The translations under genes were made by a program, and so were the position numbers. DNA of 26,972 nt from Mesotaenium endlicherianum (Eukaryota; Streptophyta; Zygnematophyceae; Zygnematales; Mesotaeniaceae). The notes beneath the pieces are model-generated. The model saw nothing but the letters and a program-made list of their open reading frames with translations, had not been told where the DNA came from and searched no databases. The DNA lies in the NCBI GenBank assembly GCA_009602735.1, contig WELA01003469.1:192235-219206 (forward strand), given 5' to 3'. Positions 1-9,863 of this stretch are shown piece by piece (positions within the stretch are counted from its first letter, which is position 1; every line of letters starts with the position of its first letter).

Positions 1-70
<70 letters not shown>
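1..70. repeat. (CT)14(CA)21 compound microsatellite
   Basis: Pure CT dinucleotides run from 1 to 28 and pure CA dinucleotides from 29 to 70. The left end is cut by the window, so the true length is unknown. No coding role is visible. Confidence 0.97.
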
Positions 71-71
<1 letters not shown>

Positions 72-3000
72 CGTGCATGTGAGTGTCTGCCCTCTCCGTA
101 CCATCCTCAGCCAAAGTCCCCTTGCTCAGTGCTCACTATATCTTCACATCCACCCACTCCACTCTCCCTCGTACCCCGGCGCCCCCGGTCCCTCCGTTGT
201 GTTTGGATGCGACAACAGCACGCACCGGGAGGGGGCTTATGTTTTTGTGTACGCCATGATCTATGGCCGTACAGGCAAGGGATGGTTAATTTTGGCTTCT
301 TGTCACCGTCACAGCCAGGCAATCAATAGCGGAGTGTTTGATTTTTGTCGACTTTGCTGTTCAGTCTCGTATAGTGATCGCGTTCGTGGCGTCCATTCAA
401 AAAGCATTCATATCTGACCACAATTTCGGTAAATGATTAAACTGGTGCTTAATGCCGGGAAGTCACATTTGAAGTGGCACCTTGGCCCTTCTTCCTGTTT
501 GAGTTTGCCATGTGAATAATATTTGAGGGAAACTTCAATGTGCAGGAATTGAAGCAGCAGGAGATATCTGGAGGTCTTTGATAGTCGATTAAAGATTGGG
601 GTCGTTGTCTAGCTGATTGGAAGCACTATTCGGTCAACGTTTGTTCAGCTCGTTATTTTCATGCGTTTAGGGGCTTAATAAGTGGTATATGTAGTCGCTT
701 TAAGTGGCTCAGTTAGCTGGATACACTACTAGAACGAGATGTATCCACATTGCCTCTCATATGTGCATTGCCTCAATATAATTTGATGTCATTGTGATGT
801 GTGTGGCGATAACCAGGCAACAAATCGTCTTGTTTCACCACACAAGAATGCAATATGCACTTGATTCACGTCTCGTTGACATCACTTTCAGGCAATTGTG
901 CATGTTGAAACGATGGATTTAAATGTAGACAAAGAATGAAAGTCCTTGTAGAGGACTTTTATCTTGATCGTATCTTATGGTCATGTGGTGAATTGGAATC
1001 CCAAAGTCAATTTCATGTAAATATATTACTACAATATGAGCAATGAATACTGAAGAGTCATGACTAAGAAGCAGGCAACTATGCGGATAACTTTGCGGGC
1101 ACGCCCTCTAATCATACACCAATTCTACATAATATCGAACTCTATATGACAAGGACTAAATTGTGCATCTTTATAGAAATACATGCTTATGATATCATTT
1201 GTGTAGCTTCACGAACCTTGAATCTGTCTCCAAAAGTCAACTCAAAAAGTGAGGGGAAGTGATTCCATGCTAATCTGGGTGGGTATACATATGGAGCCAC
1301 TCTGAGTTTCCCATTTCAAAAATGACGAGATAACATCTCCGAGGTATTTCATCATGAATTTCACTTTTGTGAGCACTTAAACCGTTGGTCTAAACCTTGC
1401 GAGCTTCCTGAAATTGCAAAAGAAGTGCTGATCTGCCGACTCACTTTATGATTGTCGAAAGTCGTCGACGGCTCCAAGAACCGCGTATAGGTGATTGAAC
1501 ACAATTTAGAACAGTGCGAAAAGCGTTTTATTGTTTGGCATTACATTGTCCACCAATACCACTTGCGTGGAGCAAGGTCTGACCCTCCAGCACGTGAGGT
1601 ACAACTTGACAACCCTAAGGTTATCCTAGTCGCTCCTTTGGGGAACTTTGATGGATAAGAAGGACACTTATAGCAAACCCTTGCGGCCTCGTGCACGTAT
1701 CATGAAATTTCACTCTAGTGTGAATTGGGTTCTTTCCATTAGTTTCGTCGGTCTATCATGACAAACGCATGTGGTCGTCATAAGCCGCATAGCATAATAT
1801 TATAAACGTCAACCAATATTGTCAAAAATGCACCTCTTTAAATTTGAACTCAAAAGTATATACTCAACTTTTTTCCTTGATCATTTGTCCTGCATGTACA
1901 AGATTACAAGATGTGTAGTATTTGACGCATGTGAATAATTTTGTCCCATTAAGGAAGCTTCTTTGCATATGTTGTCATACTATGATCGTTCACTAGGAGT
2001 ATAAATGAAAGTTTCACTAAAAGATGATTAATAACACAGTGTGTGACCTCTTTAGAGTACTCCTTACAAGTCCCCGAGATAGGTCTTCAAGTGACTGGAA
2101 AACTGGCTTGAGAGAGGTTGGATTGCTCTTCACAAGATCATTAAGTGATCCTGAAAACACAAGAGAGATGTTGACTTTAAAACCAAGTTACTTCCAACTT
2201 GCTATTAAGGACTTTTACTATATAATGCTAGAATACACTTAAAAAATTTCTTTACTAAGCTATGCCGGCGGATCATGCGGAATTCATTGCACACAGTCAC
2301 ATTCTAGACTAATGGCACAAAGACACAAGTGAGTCAAAGATGGAAGCGTCAAAAAGGCTAGCTAATACTCAGGCCAACCACAAGTTAAACGTAAAATCAT
2401 GCTAAACACTATAGCTGGACAAATCAAACCTTGACCAATGCATGCTAGATATGGCCTCAAATGAAGATCTGTAAGGGGAGGAAGGTTCCTACAACCACTT
2501 AATGACATACTATGCAAGTTTGAGCTAATTTGGTGAAAATCTACTATGAATTTATTTTCTGTAAGTGCTGTCATGATTTATTAAGTCGAGGTTGACGTAC
2601 AAAACCAAGCTCCCCATGTGTGAACCATCAACCTAGGAAGACCAACTTTGCATTGACTTTACGCATCCATATGTTGACCTTTTCTAGATTTCCAAGTCAC
2701 CAAAGTGTAGCGCATCGAAGCATCTTCCGAATGGCATCAATTTCGCGTCATTTGGTTAAGAATCTAGCGAGATAGGCGCGATCTAGTCCGCACCCCTTTT
2801 GGCCCCCAGCAGAATCACACCAAAGGCCAACTTGTGACTCAATGTACCCAAAGGTGACATTGTTGGTTATTCATGACCCCAAGGACCCCCAGCTTTGTGC
2901 GCACAAATCCGCGAGCCCCTTAGACTACATAAGTCTTGCATATTCATAGTATAAGTGCATCATTGAGGCTATAACTTGGTGACTGCATCACCTACTCCTA

Positions 3001-3810
3001 GCAGAAGCTTCCTCAAGTTCTAGATTCACTTTTGAGGCGCTATCTAGGTAGAGTCACTCAAGGTAAGCTCCACCAATGAGAGACACACAGCATATTTCAC
3101 GTGCTTTGCTTTGATTGGTTTGAGACATCTTTTTAGAAGTCCCATTATGCCAGTTGTAAGTCACGCAGTTATCAGTAAAGCTTACACTTTTACCTCTTGT
3201 GTTTTCAAGACCACTTAGTTTCTCTCTTGCGAAGAGCAAGCCCTCCTGGCTTCGAGTCACTAGAAGAACTTCACAAGTGGTGAGCAAAGTCACAGCTCAA
3301 AACCTATGCCATAGGACTACTCTTGAAGATCATGATGTGCTTCCAATGATCTTTCGGGCCAGACTTCATTAGTTGTTTTCCTACCAGATTACAGTCTTGA
3401 GGTGCTCACACTGGAGAGTACACACACTCCTTGAATTGAAACATTTGACGCTTGACTGCCTTTCTGGCTATAAAGCCACATGTACTATTGACTTCATTGC
3501 AGCAAAGCCTGCTCGCTTATAATGCATTGCTTGTGTCGATGATACGCACTTAATCCCCTACCGCACGACAATGCTCTTTTGGGTCAGTGGTTGGTAAATG
3601 TGTGACTATTAGGAGAGCCATGGGGCCTTGTGAGTAGCCGCGAGTGGTTGCTCCAAGAGCCAAGATGCCTTTTACTAAAGTGTAAGTATCTCACAAAGTC
3701 ACCTACCACATGGCACAGCCGTATTGGAATGCCTACTTAATCCTCCACATTTTTGTGACTTGAAGTTTTGTGAAAAAGTAACAAAAACGGCAATGTTATG
3801 TGGCGGTTAT

Positions 3811-3829
3811 GGTTGACCTAAGGTCAACC
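3811..3829. repeat. Perfect 9-bp inverted repeat
   Basis: GGTTGACCT and AGGTCAACC face each other across a single A. Each arm contains TTGACC, the core of the plant W-box bound by WRKY factors (established knowledge). No gene lies within a kilobase, so a regulatory role is only a possibility. Confidence 0.5.
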
Positions 3830-4570
3830 TTCACGCTTTTAAAGGTTGGTTTTCACACACTCAAAGGTTGACATGATTCTAGATTTTACGTGCTAATAGA
3901 TCATGACACTGTATAATTCAAGTTGATAACTAAATTGTCTTCATAATTCAACTGTGTTTCAACTGTGTAAAGTGGCACAAGGTTGATAATTGTGAATTTT
4001 GAGTCTTAATTTTCTCGTTAAGGTACAAAAAGTGAATTTGAAATTGGTTGGCAAGTTTCGGCCATATACTTCTCATTTATGAACGAATTGGGTTGGTAGC
4101 ACATATGAAGGCAATAGTCGCAATTGCACGCTGAGAGCAAATGTCAAGATGAGGGCTGTTGCCAAACAACTAGCTAGGTGATTTGGGGTGTGTTGCGGAT
4201 GAAGACGTATTCGGTGTAAAGTAGAAGCTCTGCAGCTAACTGAAGTGTGACGTCGACAATCAAAGAATTGAGCCCCGTGGCAACGCATTTACCTATGGAT
4301 GATTCGGCTGTGTCATTTGCAATTGAGCACGTCAAATCAGATAGGTTTGCGAGTTGCTACAGCAAACTTTGCCAGTTACCACTGCTTTTAGTGTGTATTC
4401 TTTAAGCGTGTGTGCAATTTGTGATACTAATAAGTTCATACTCAACATCTTAAAGTCTCCTATGAAAATGCACAATAGGACATACGATACACGAAGCTGA
4501 TTGAGCTCGACCTTCTCTTTATAAGGCGTATTTTATGATTGAACATTTGAGCTATAAATCACTACGTTAA

Positions 4571-4976
4571 AAACAGATAATCTATAAGCCATCGAATGTG
4601 CTCAAGCTAGCATCATATAAGTATTAAAGATTTGTGTGGGTCCTAAGTTAGCCTTTCGTTTGTTACTACAAATCCGGCCAAGGCAAAAATTCGAGAATTA
4701 TTCGGATATGTTGAGTGTGGTGCTAGCGCCGAGAAAATTGTTGATATACGGCAAAAATTTAATGCCTTATGATCTCCATCTACCTATCAATTCTCTTTAT
4801 ACTTTGGTAAATATGAACAGGGCTATTTCTTTCGCCAATAAGTACAGAACATTTCTTGCCAAAGTAAGTGTAGCACTTTACCAAAACAGATCATCTATAA
4901 GCCATCGAAGGTGCTCAAGCAAGCATCATATAAATATGTGAACCATCAAAGGTGCTCGAGCTAGCATCATTTGAAT
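4571..4976. repeat. Three diverged copies of a ~45-bp repeat
   Basis: Copies lie at about 4571-4622, 4883-4935 and 4941-4976 in direct orientation. All contain a close match to a core reading gtgctcaagctagcatcat; the third is truncated at its left end. The first two also share the preceding ctataagccatcgaa block. Nothing identifies the parent element. Confidence 0.7.
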
Positions 4977-5049
4977 AGTGCATATATGGTTTCAAAGTGA
5001 ATGATTTCATGATTGAAGTTGTCATGATTGCAAAATGTCGTGCCTGACA

Positions 5050-5260
5050 ACGTCGATCCCTTAGCATGTGCATGGCTTTTCAGCACGTGTGCTGTCGACC
5101 TGGTCGATGTGTCGGTGACTCCTCTCACGTATGGGCTTTGCCCATGGTCGACTGGTCGGTGCGGCTCTGCACGTGCCGGTCGCCCTGGTTGATTGCCCTT
5201 CGCACGTGTGTCGGTGCGATCTTGCTGTGAGGTTGAACCATTTATGGTCTTTCTGCACTA
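5050..5260. other. GC-richer patch with three CACGTG palindromes
   Basis: This short stretch is clearly GC-richer than the surrounding DNA. It contains CACGTG at 5084-5089, 5170-5175 and 5203-5208 and several degenerate copies of a gtcggtg-type motif. CACGTG is the plant G-box core. No gene starts nearby, and an origin as a degenerate tandem repeat is as likely as regulation. Confidence 0.35.
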
Positions 5261-5427
5261 AAGCAGTTGAAAGGGTTGACCATGCGGTGCTTCCGCCCTT
5301 ACCAGGCTCATCCCCAAGGCTCCTTTACAAGACTTGGCAATTTTTGACAAAAGTTTATCATCCCTCTTTTTCCCTTACACCCCTCCCTTTTAGCTGGGGC
5401 GTCCCTGTCCTTTTTGCTGAAAGATAA

Positions 5428-5664
5428 TTATGTGTGCCAAAGAGCACCACACTTATCGCTAGTTACCATTGTCTCCTGATCATCCAGCACTTTGCAGTTG
5501 GCACATGGCGTGGCTGGCACTAATTCCTCAGGCACAACCTTGACCGTAGGATCAATATTCGGCAGATGGCACAGCGAGCAATTCTGCACATAGTCTCTTA
5601 TGATTTTGCAGTCTGAGCCTTCCAGCTCTAAGAAGCCGTTTCCCAGCACATGCTTTACGCGCAA
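5428..5664 (-). pseudogene. C-terminal end of a decayed gypsy pol, PHD-finger-like
   Basis: This is the last part of the minus-strand pol remnant, downstream of its integrase. An open stretch of 78 codons contains a CSLCHLPNIDPT block, then CANC, and finally SDKCGALWH before a stop. The order Cys-x2-Cys, a linker, then Asp-x-Cys and Trp-His resembles the start of a PHD zinc finger, a reader of histone H3 tails. The finger is incomplete: the residue before the Asp, usually Cys, is Ser, and the frame ends right after the Trp-His. I infer that the intact parent carried a PHD finger at the integrase C-terminus, in the place where elements 1 and 2 carry a chromodomain. It could also be another Cys-rich zinc fold. 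Confidence 0.55.
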
Positions 5665-6941
5665 GATGACTGCACCTGAATTGGTGTCAATGGCGGTCTT
5701 GGTCTGCTAAACCCTGTAAACGAAGTCTTTTTCCTAAATCTGCGTCATCTGCAAGCGGTAACTCCCATCTCATGTCTTTGCGTAACGCTGAGTATCTCTC
5801 TTTTGTGCAATTTTCAGATTGTCCAGTGCAGCAAGCATCATGCGTTCATGCGTTCAAATATCGTCTTGCGGCGTACCATAGCTTTTAGCAGTTCCTCAGG
5901 GCTGTCCACGTCTTTCACCTGGTCAATCTCTCGTTTGATATTGCTGGGTACTACTGGACTTCTGCCAAACAGAATCTGATATGGCGAATAGTTCGCCAGT
6001 GCGGCTTGCTTGCTGAATCTGTACCCTATTACCAGCCATGGTAGGGCCAGATGCTAATCGCGCTTGTCATGTTCCAGACAATATTTGCGCAGTGCAGACT
6101 TCACAGTTTGCACTATCCGTTTTGCTAGTCCATCCGCTTGTGGATGATCTCTAGACGTAGTGCAATGATCGTATGAGCATTTGTCCAAGAGTTCTTGGAA
6201 TGCCCCTTGGAACTCAGACCCTTCGTCTATCAGCACTTCTGTTGGAGCTCCATGACGCACAATAACATTGTTAAGGAGCGCTTCCGCGGTCCCCAAACTC
6301 TCCTTGGCAGTCAGCGGTACAACCTCTATCCATTTAGAGAAATGCTCAATCATAACCATGATATATTTGTTACCTCGCTTTGACAGCGATAGCTCACTTG
6401 CGAGATCGCAGCTCCAACAGTATCCTAGGCCCATGATTGGCAATGGATGCAAGTGTGGATGACGATGGGTGAATCCAACTTTGACAAGATCACAACTTTT
6501 GCAGGCTTTGACCACGTCTTCACACTGCTGCTTCATGCCCCTTTACCAGAAAGACAGCTCCAAAAGACTGTATGTCTTTTTGACCCCATAGTGGCTGGTC
6601 TTTTCGTGCATTTCTTGCACAAGAGCGCGCCTTTTGGCGGGTTTTGGCACCAACTTCTCTTTACCTTTCTCTACAATTTTGATAAGGTTATTGTATTTCC
6701 AGCAAAACCTGGCTCATCTGGTCCTTCTCTTTCAGCAACAACCCCTCCAGGTGAAATCCTGTCTTCAGCTAGTGTATAGTAGCTTGATCTTTCCAGATCT
6801 CTGGACTGAACAACGGCAGCGGTTCAGCTTCTCCTGACATAACCATTTCAGCTATTTCGGCCAAGCCGGCCGCCAGTTCTGCTGGGCTGCTTTGGTCTTC
6901 ATCCTCTCAAGCTCCAAATCTGTCGTCTGAGGATGGGTCTA
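5665..6941 (-). pseudogene. Decayed Ty3/gypsy integrase (pol remnant)
   Basis: Read on the minus strand, the upstream part (about 6540-6940) matches the linker and HHCC zinc-binding region, including KLVPKPAKRR, EMHEKTSHYGVKKT and CKSC. It is broken by at least two in-frame stops and a frameshift. The core (6054-6536) is open for 160 codons and shows the first catalytic Asp (CDLASE) and the second (LIDEGSEF). The third catalytic residue, normally Glu, is Lys (GLAKRIVQ). The C-terminal part continues through ANYSPYQILFGRSP and then meets several stops. No reverse transcriptase is left: the remnant ends abruptly at 6941, where the truncated LTR of element 1 begins. The enzyme is certainly inactive. 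Confidence 0.85.
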
Positions 6942-7236
6942 AAACACTTAGGAAAATCCGTAGCTTCCTCCTAGGGAGGAGCACTTAGGCAGAAAAATAT
7001 AAATAGGCATAACTTCTTTGTTTCTTATCAATTTTCACTTCTGTAAATTTTTACGGGTTTGTAATAACAAGGCCTTTCATCCTACATCATTTGTGAGCAG
7101 TTTCTTGCCACTCAAAATGTCAAGTAACTTTTCTAAGCTTTTCTAGTGAGATGCCGCTGCACTCTTTAGTATGATTGCAACTAGTTCCTTTCCTCGTGAG
7201 TTACTACGCTTCCACTAGGGCACTCTGCCCCTTTCA
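6942..7236 (+). repeat. Element 1 5' LTR, truncated at its 5' end
   Basis: Positions 6942-7158 are about 96% identical to 12268-12484. The LTR continues to CA at 7235-7236, two bases before the primer-binding site, which sets its 3' end. Its upstream part, present in the 3' LTR from 11827, is missing here. Combining both copies, the full LTR should be about 736 bp. Confidence 0.88.
6998..7005 (+). promoter_or_regulatory. TATA box of the element 1 5' LTR
   Basis: TATAAATA, conserved in the 3' LTR at 12324-12331. Just upstream is a 6-bp inverted repeat (tcctcc, three bases, ggagga). This is the likely core promoter of the element RNA; the upstream U3 is deleted in this copy. Confidence 0.6.
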
Positions 7237-7238
7237 TC

Positions 7239-7250
7239 TGGTATTGGAGC
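7239..7250 (+). other. Element 1 primer-binding site (initiator-Met tRNA type)
   Basis: TGGTATTGGAGC lies two bases after the LTR-terminal CA. It matches the plant initiator-Met tRNA complement TGGTATCAGAGC except at two adjacent positions. It primes minus-strand DNA synthesis. Confidence 0.8.
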
Positions 7251-7330
7251 TGGGCTAGTTTGCATATTATATTAAAGAGTCGCAGCCGGCAGTTGGAGGA
7301 GGCGAACATGTCGGGCATGTTGAGCGCGCG

Positions 7331-8317
7331 ATGCAGCAGGCAGCACCAACGATGACTAGAGAGCAACAAGAAATGCAGGCGATGCTAAGGCAAATGGCAA
7401 ATGGCAAATGGCAAATGGCAAATGGAGAAGTCTATGCCCAGTTTCAACAAAATATGCGCGCGGAGGTGGAGAGAATGGTGCGAGTTGTTGTTGGAAACGC
7501 CGCTTCGACGAGTTCGGTACCTGCACCCGTTGTACCACCAATTCATGTTAACCCAGTGGTGCAACCAGTTATTCCATCCGCATCAGGAGTGCGTGCGCCT
7601 AAGCCTGAAGTTTATACTGGAGAGCGTGGATCGCCGCCTGTTCATCAATGGATTTTTGGAGTGCGGAAGTTTATGGAGCATTCTGCGCTCACGCCCGACA
7701 GGCAAGTCGCCTTTGTCATAACTTTGCTGCAGAAGAGTGCGGGAGCTTGGTATGAGCAACAGGAGCAGCTGTCTGGAGTTCCTGCTACAGTTGATCAGCT
7801 ATTTGAAGGCTTGAAGAGGCAATTTCAACCTATTGCACCCGAGGCTACCGCTCGAGATCTACTAGTGCGCCTTCGTCAACGAGGAAGCGTTCAAGAGTAT
7901 GTATTGCGCTTCAACGAGCTGGTGCTTCAATGTCCATCCATGCACGAGTCGGAGATGATGGACAAGTTCAAGAGGGGACTCAAGCCAACTGTGGCCAAGG
8001 AAGTGGCGCTCAAGGACCCTACCAGTCTTGGAGAAATGATGGCATTGGCAACAAGGGTCGATGCTGTGGAGTATAGTCAGAGGCAGTGGGGCAGCCACAA
8101 CTTTGGAGGATATCGACACTTTGGATCTCATGCGCCAAGCACGAGTGGACAAGGCCCAGTATCTATGGAGTTGGGACTTGTGCAGTACCAGCGCAAGCAG
8201 CAAAATTTCAAGCCGAGAGGACCCTGCTATATTTGCGGCAAGCTTGGACATCTGGCTCGAGACTGTCATGTGAAGGCGAAGCAACCTCAACCTCAGGAAA
8301 AAGGAGGACGCCAGTAA
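7331..8317 (+). CDS. gag: Element 1 Gag (capsid and zinc knuckle)
   Basis: A 328-codon open frame just after the primer-binding site. It encodes the structural protein that packages element RNA into virus-like particles in the cytoplasm. The N-terminus is Gln/Met-rich. Residues about 90-240 resemble the gypsy capsid, with WIFGVRKFMEH, AGAWYEQQEQ and MDKFKRGLKPTVAKEV. The zinc knuckle CYICGKLGHLARDC (CX2CX4HX4C) lies at 8225-8266. The stop at 8315-8317 lies inside a hairpin at the pol border. The start is uncertain: an ATG at 7308 opens another frame that soon closes, so 7331 is the first usable ATG. Gag is the only long intact frame at the front of this decayed element. Confidence 0.85.
   Translation: MQQAAPTMTREQQEMQAMLRQMANGKWQMANGEVYAQFQQNMRAEVERMVRVVVGNAASTSSVPAPVVPPIHVNPVVQPVIPSASGVRAPKPEVYTGERGSPPVHQWIFGVRKFMEHSALTPDRQVAFVITLLQKSAGAWYEQQEQLSGVPATVDQLFEGLKRQFQPIAPEATARDLLVRLRQRGSVQEYVLRFNELVLQCPSMHESEMMDKFKRGLKPTVAKEVALKDPTSLGEMMALATRVDAVEYSQRQWGSHNFGGYRHFGSHAPSTSGQGPVSMELGLVQYQRKQQNFKPRGPCYICGKLGHLARDCHVKAKQPQPQEKGGRQ
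7389..7425 (+). repeat. Five 7-bp tandem units inside gag
   Basis: The unit ggcaaat is repeated five times, followed by gg. It encodes overlapping MANG/KWQ runs near the Gag N-terminus. Because 7 is not a multiple of 3, gain or loss of single units would shift the gag frame. Confidence 0.9.
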
Positions 8318-8341
8318 GTCGTTCTGGGGTGTCTACTGGCG
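8296..8341 (+). promoter_or_regulatory. Element 1 probable -1 frameshift signal
   Basis: At the end of gag the zero frame reads GAA AAA, giving the heptamer GGAAAAA (8296-8302). Six bases later a perfect 8-bp stem starts: CGCCAGTA (8309-8316) pairs with TACTGGCG (8334-8341) around a 17-nt loop. The gag stop TAA straddles the stem end. A -1 shift at the A run enters the pol frame at 8302. The heptamer is not canonical, because the P-site Glu codon would re-pair with GGA, so efficiency may be low or the site may be mutated. Confidence 0.5.
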
Positions 8342-8958
8342 TGAAGACAAGAACTCACAAGGAGGTTATCCCCAGGAGCCTGCCGAGAAGCAAAGGACGA
8401 GACGTTGACAAGCCTATCATCGTGGAAGGAGTGGTCGACGGCAACAATGCGAAGTGTATGGTCGACAGTGGCGCAAGTGCAAACTTTGTGCACAAGAAGC
8501 TGGTGAAAGAGTGGCGAATCCCTGTGCAGAAGCATTATGAGCCTAAGGAGGCAATTTTGGCGAATGGGCAGAGACTCAAGTGTGGTGCACCTACGGAAGC
8601 TATTCACGTGGAAGTAGCGGGGCACCAGAGTACTGAAGTTATGGAGCGGGCAGAGTTAGGTCACCATGAGGTGATATTGGGCCGACCATGGCTGAGAAAA
8701 GCCAACCCTCAAGTGCACTGGAGCACAGGACAAGTGAAAGTCCAAGGGCGTGATGGTCAAATGGAGACAGCGAAACAGGTGGAGGTAGATACGACCACAA
8801 GTAACCGTCTTCCGTCGAGCCTGCAAGTTAAGAAGCTATGCAGGGCGAATCAGGTGAAGGAGATGTACCTTGTTTCGGTGGCCCTGGCCAGGTCATCAGA
8901 TGGAGCAAGCGTGAATCCTAACGGCCTGGGCGCCGGAGGAGCAAGTAGTGGTGTCTGA
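8302..8958 (+). pseudogene. pol: Element 1 pol, protease part
   Basis: This frame is -1 relative to gag and is entered at the gag end. The aspartic protease active site is CMVDSGASANF (DSG at about 8461-8470), followed by the typical HEVILGRPWLRKANPQVHW block near 8660-8720. It would cleave Gag-Pol inside the particle. The frame closes at a TGA (8956-8958), and pol continues in the next frame from about 8945. There is thus at least one frame-changing indel between protease and reverse transcriptase, which is why I call it a pseudogene although the protease itself looks intact. Confidence 0.85.
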
Positions 8959-9863
8959 TCCCCTTGCTCAGAAGGAGCAGAGCCCAACTGCTCAAGAGAA
9001 GAAGCCTGCTGAGATGCCTGCCCATATTAAGGCGCTGTTGGAGGAGTTCAAGAGCGTATTTCCTGAGGAGCTACCTGCAGGATTACCTCCACAGAGAGCT
9101 ATGGAGCACAAGATCGAGTTGGAACCAGGGAGCAAGCCACCAGTGAGACCCGCCTATCGTCAATCGTTTGCGGAGTTGGACGAGTTGACGAAGCAGCTGA
9201 CAGAGTTGTTGGAGAAGGGATTCATCCGACCCAGCAAGTCTCCATTTGCAGCGCCAGTCTTATTTGTGAAGAAGAAGGATGGGACTATGAGGATGTGTGT
9301 CGACTGCCGGGCTCTCAACAAGGTCACCATCAAGAACAGGTACCCACTTCCACGAGTGGACGAGTTGATTGACAGGCTTGTCGGGGCAAAGTATTTCNCT
9401 CGTAGATCGATTTGAGGAGTGGCTATCACCAGGTACAAATTCACAGTCATGCCTTTTGGGTTGACTAATGCACCTGCTACATTCATGGGACTCATGAATA
9501 GTATCTTCAGACCCTACTTGGACCAGTTTGTGGTGGTATTTTTGGACAACATCTTGATCTATTCGAAGACCTTGGAAGAGCACGTGGAGCATCTGAGGAA
9601 GGTGTTGGAGGTCTTGAGAGATCAAAAGTTATATGGGAAGATGAGCAAGTGCGACTTCTGTCTCAAGGAGGTCGAGTTTCTAGGGCACATAGTGGGAGCT
9701 GAAGGAGTCAAGTAGGAGCAGAAGAAGGTGCAAGCAGTCAGAGATTGGCCGGTACCTGCTAATGTTCGTCAACTCAGGAGTTTCCTCGGCATGGCGAATT
9801 ATTATCGACGTTTCATTGAAGGATTTGCCAAGGTGTGTGCACCTCTCACGGACATGTTGGCTA
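8948..9863 (+). pseudogene. pol: Element 1 pol, reverse transcriptase part, broken
   Basis: Motifs in order: [59 protein letters not shown], then [15 protein letters not shown] and the fingers/thumb region. Damage: an N at 9398; a stop (tcg tag atc) where element 2 has Ser-Lys-Ile; and loss of about 56 nt after GYHQ, removing the TAFRTRYGH motif and shifting the frame. The catalytic box reads FLDNIL, so the second aspartate of the Y/F-x-DD motif is Asn. There is also a TAG at 9713-9715. The frame then runs on through [17 protein letters not shown] to a further shift at about 9863. This reverse transcriptase is dead. Confidence 0.88.

Larger units (their letters stand above)
71..5427. other. 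Gene-free AT-rich DNA
   Basis: About 5.3 kb with no convincing gene on either strand. The open frames are short (at most about 114 codons), have no recognisable domain, and lie among dense stops. No LTR ends, primer-binding site, tRNA-like cloverleaf or pol motif could be found. The stretch holds only the short repeats and palindrome listed separately and a GC-richer patch near 5050-5260. It may be old, decayed repeat DNA or ordinary intergenic sequence; the sequence alone does not decide. Confidence 0.6.

Noticed and set aside
73..417. 114-codon frame after the microsatellite
   Set aside because: No recognisable domain, overlapped by other short frames on both strands, composition looks random.
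4636..4941. 101-codon frame
   Set aside because: It overlaps the repeated 45-bp units and has no homology I recognise; chance frame.
5131..5427. 98-codon plus-strand frame across the GC-rich patch
   Set aside because: No domain, no conserved context; overlapped by an opposite-strand frame of equal quality.
7389..7425. Regular short repeats as a CRISPR-like array
   Set aside because: Units are 7 bp with no spacers and lie in a eukaryotic retrotransposon gag.
8203..8209. A AAT TTC heptamer as the element 1 frameshift site
   Set aside because: It fits the X XXY YYZ pattern in frame, but lies before the zinc knuckle, so Gag-Pol would lose it, and the well-placed hairpin is at the gag end.
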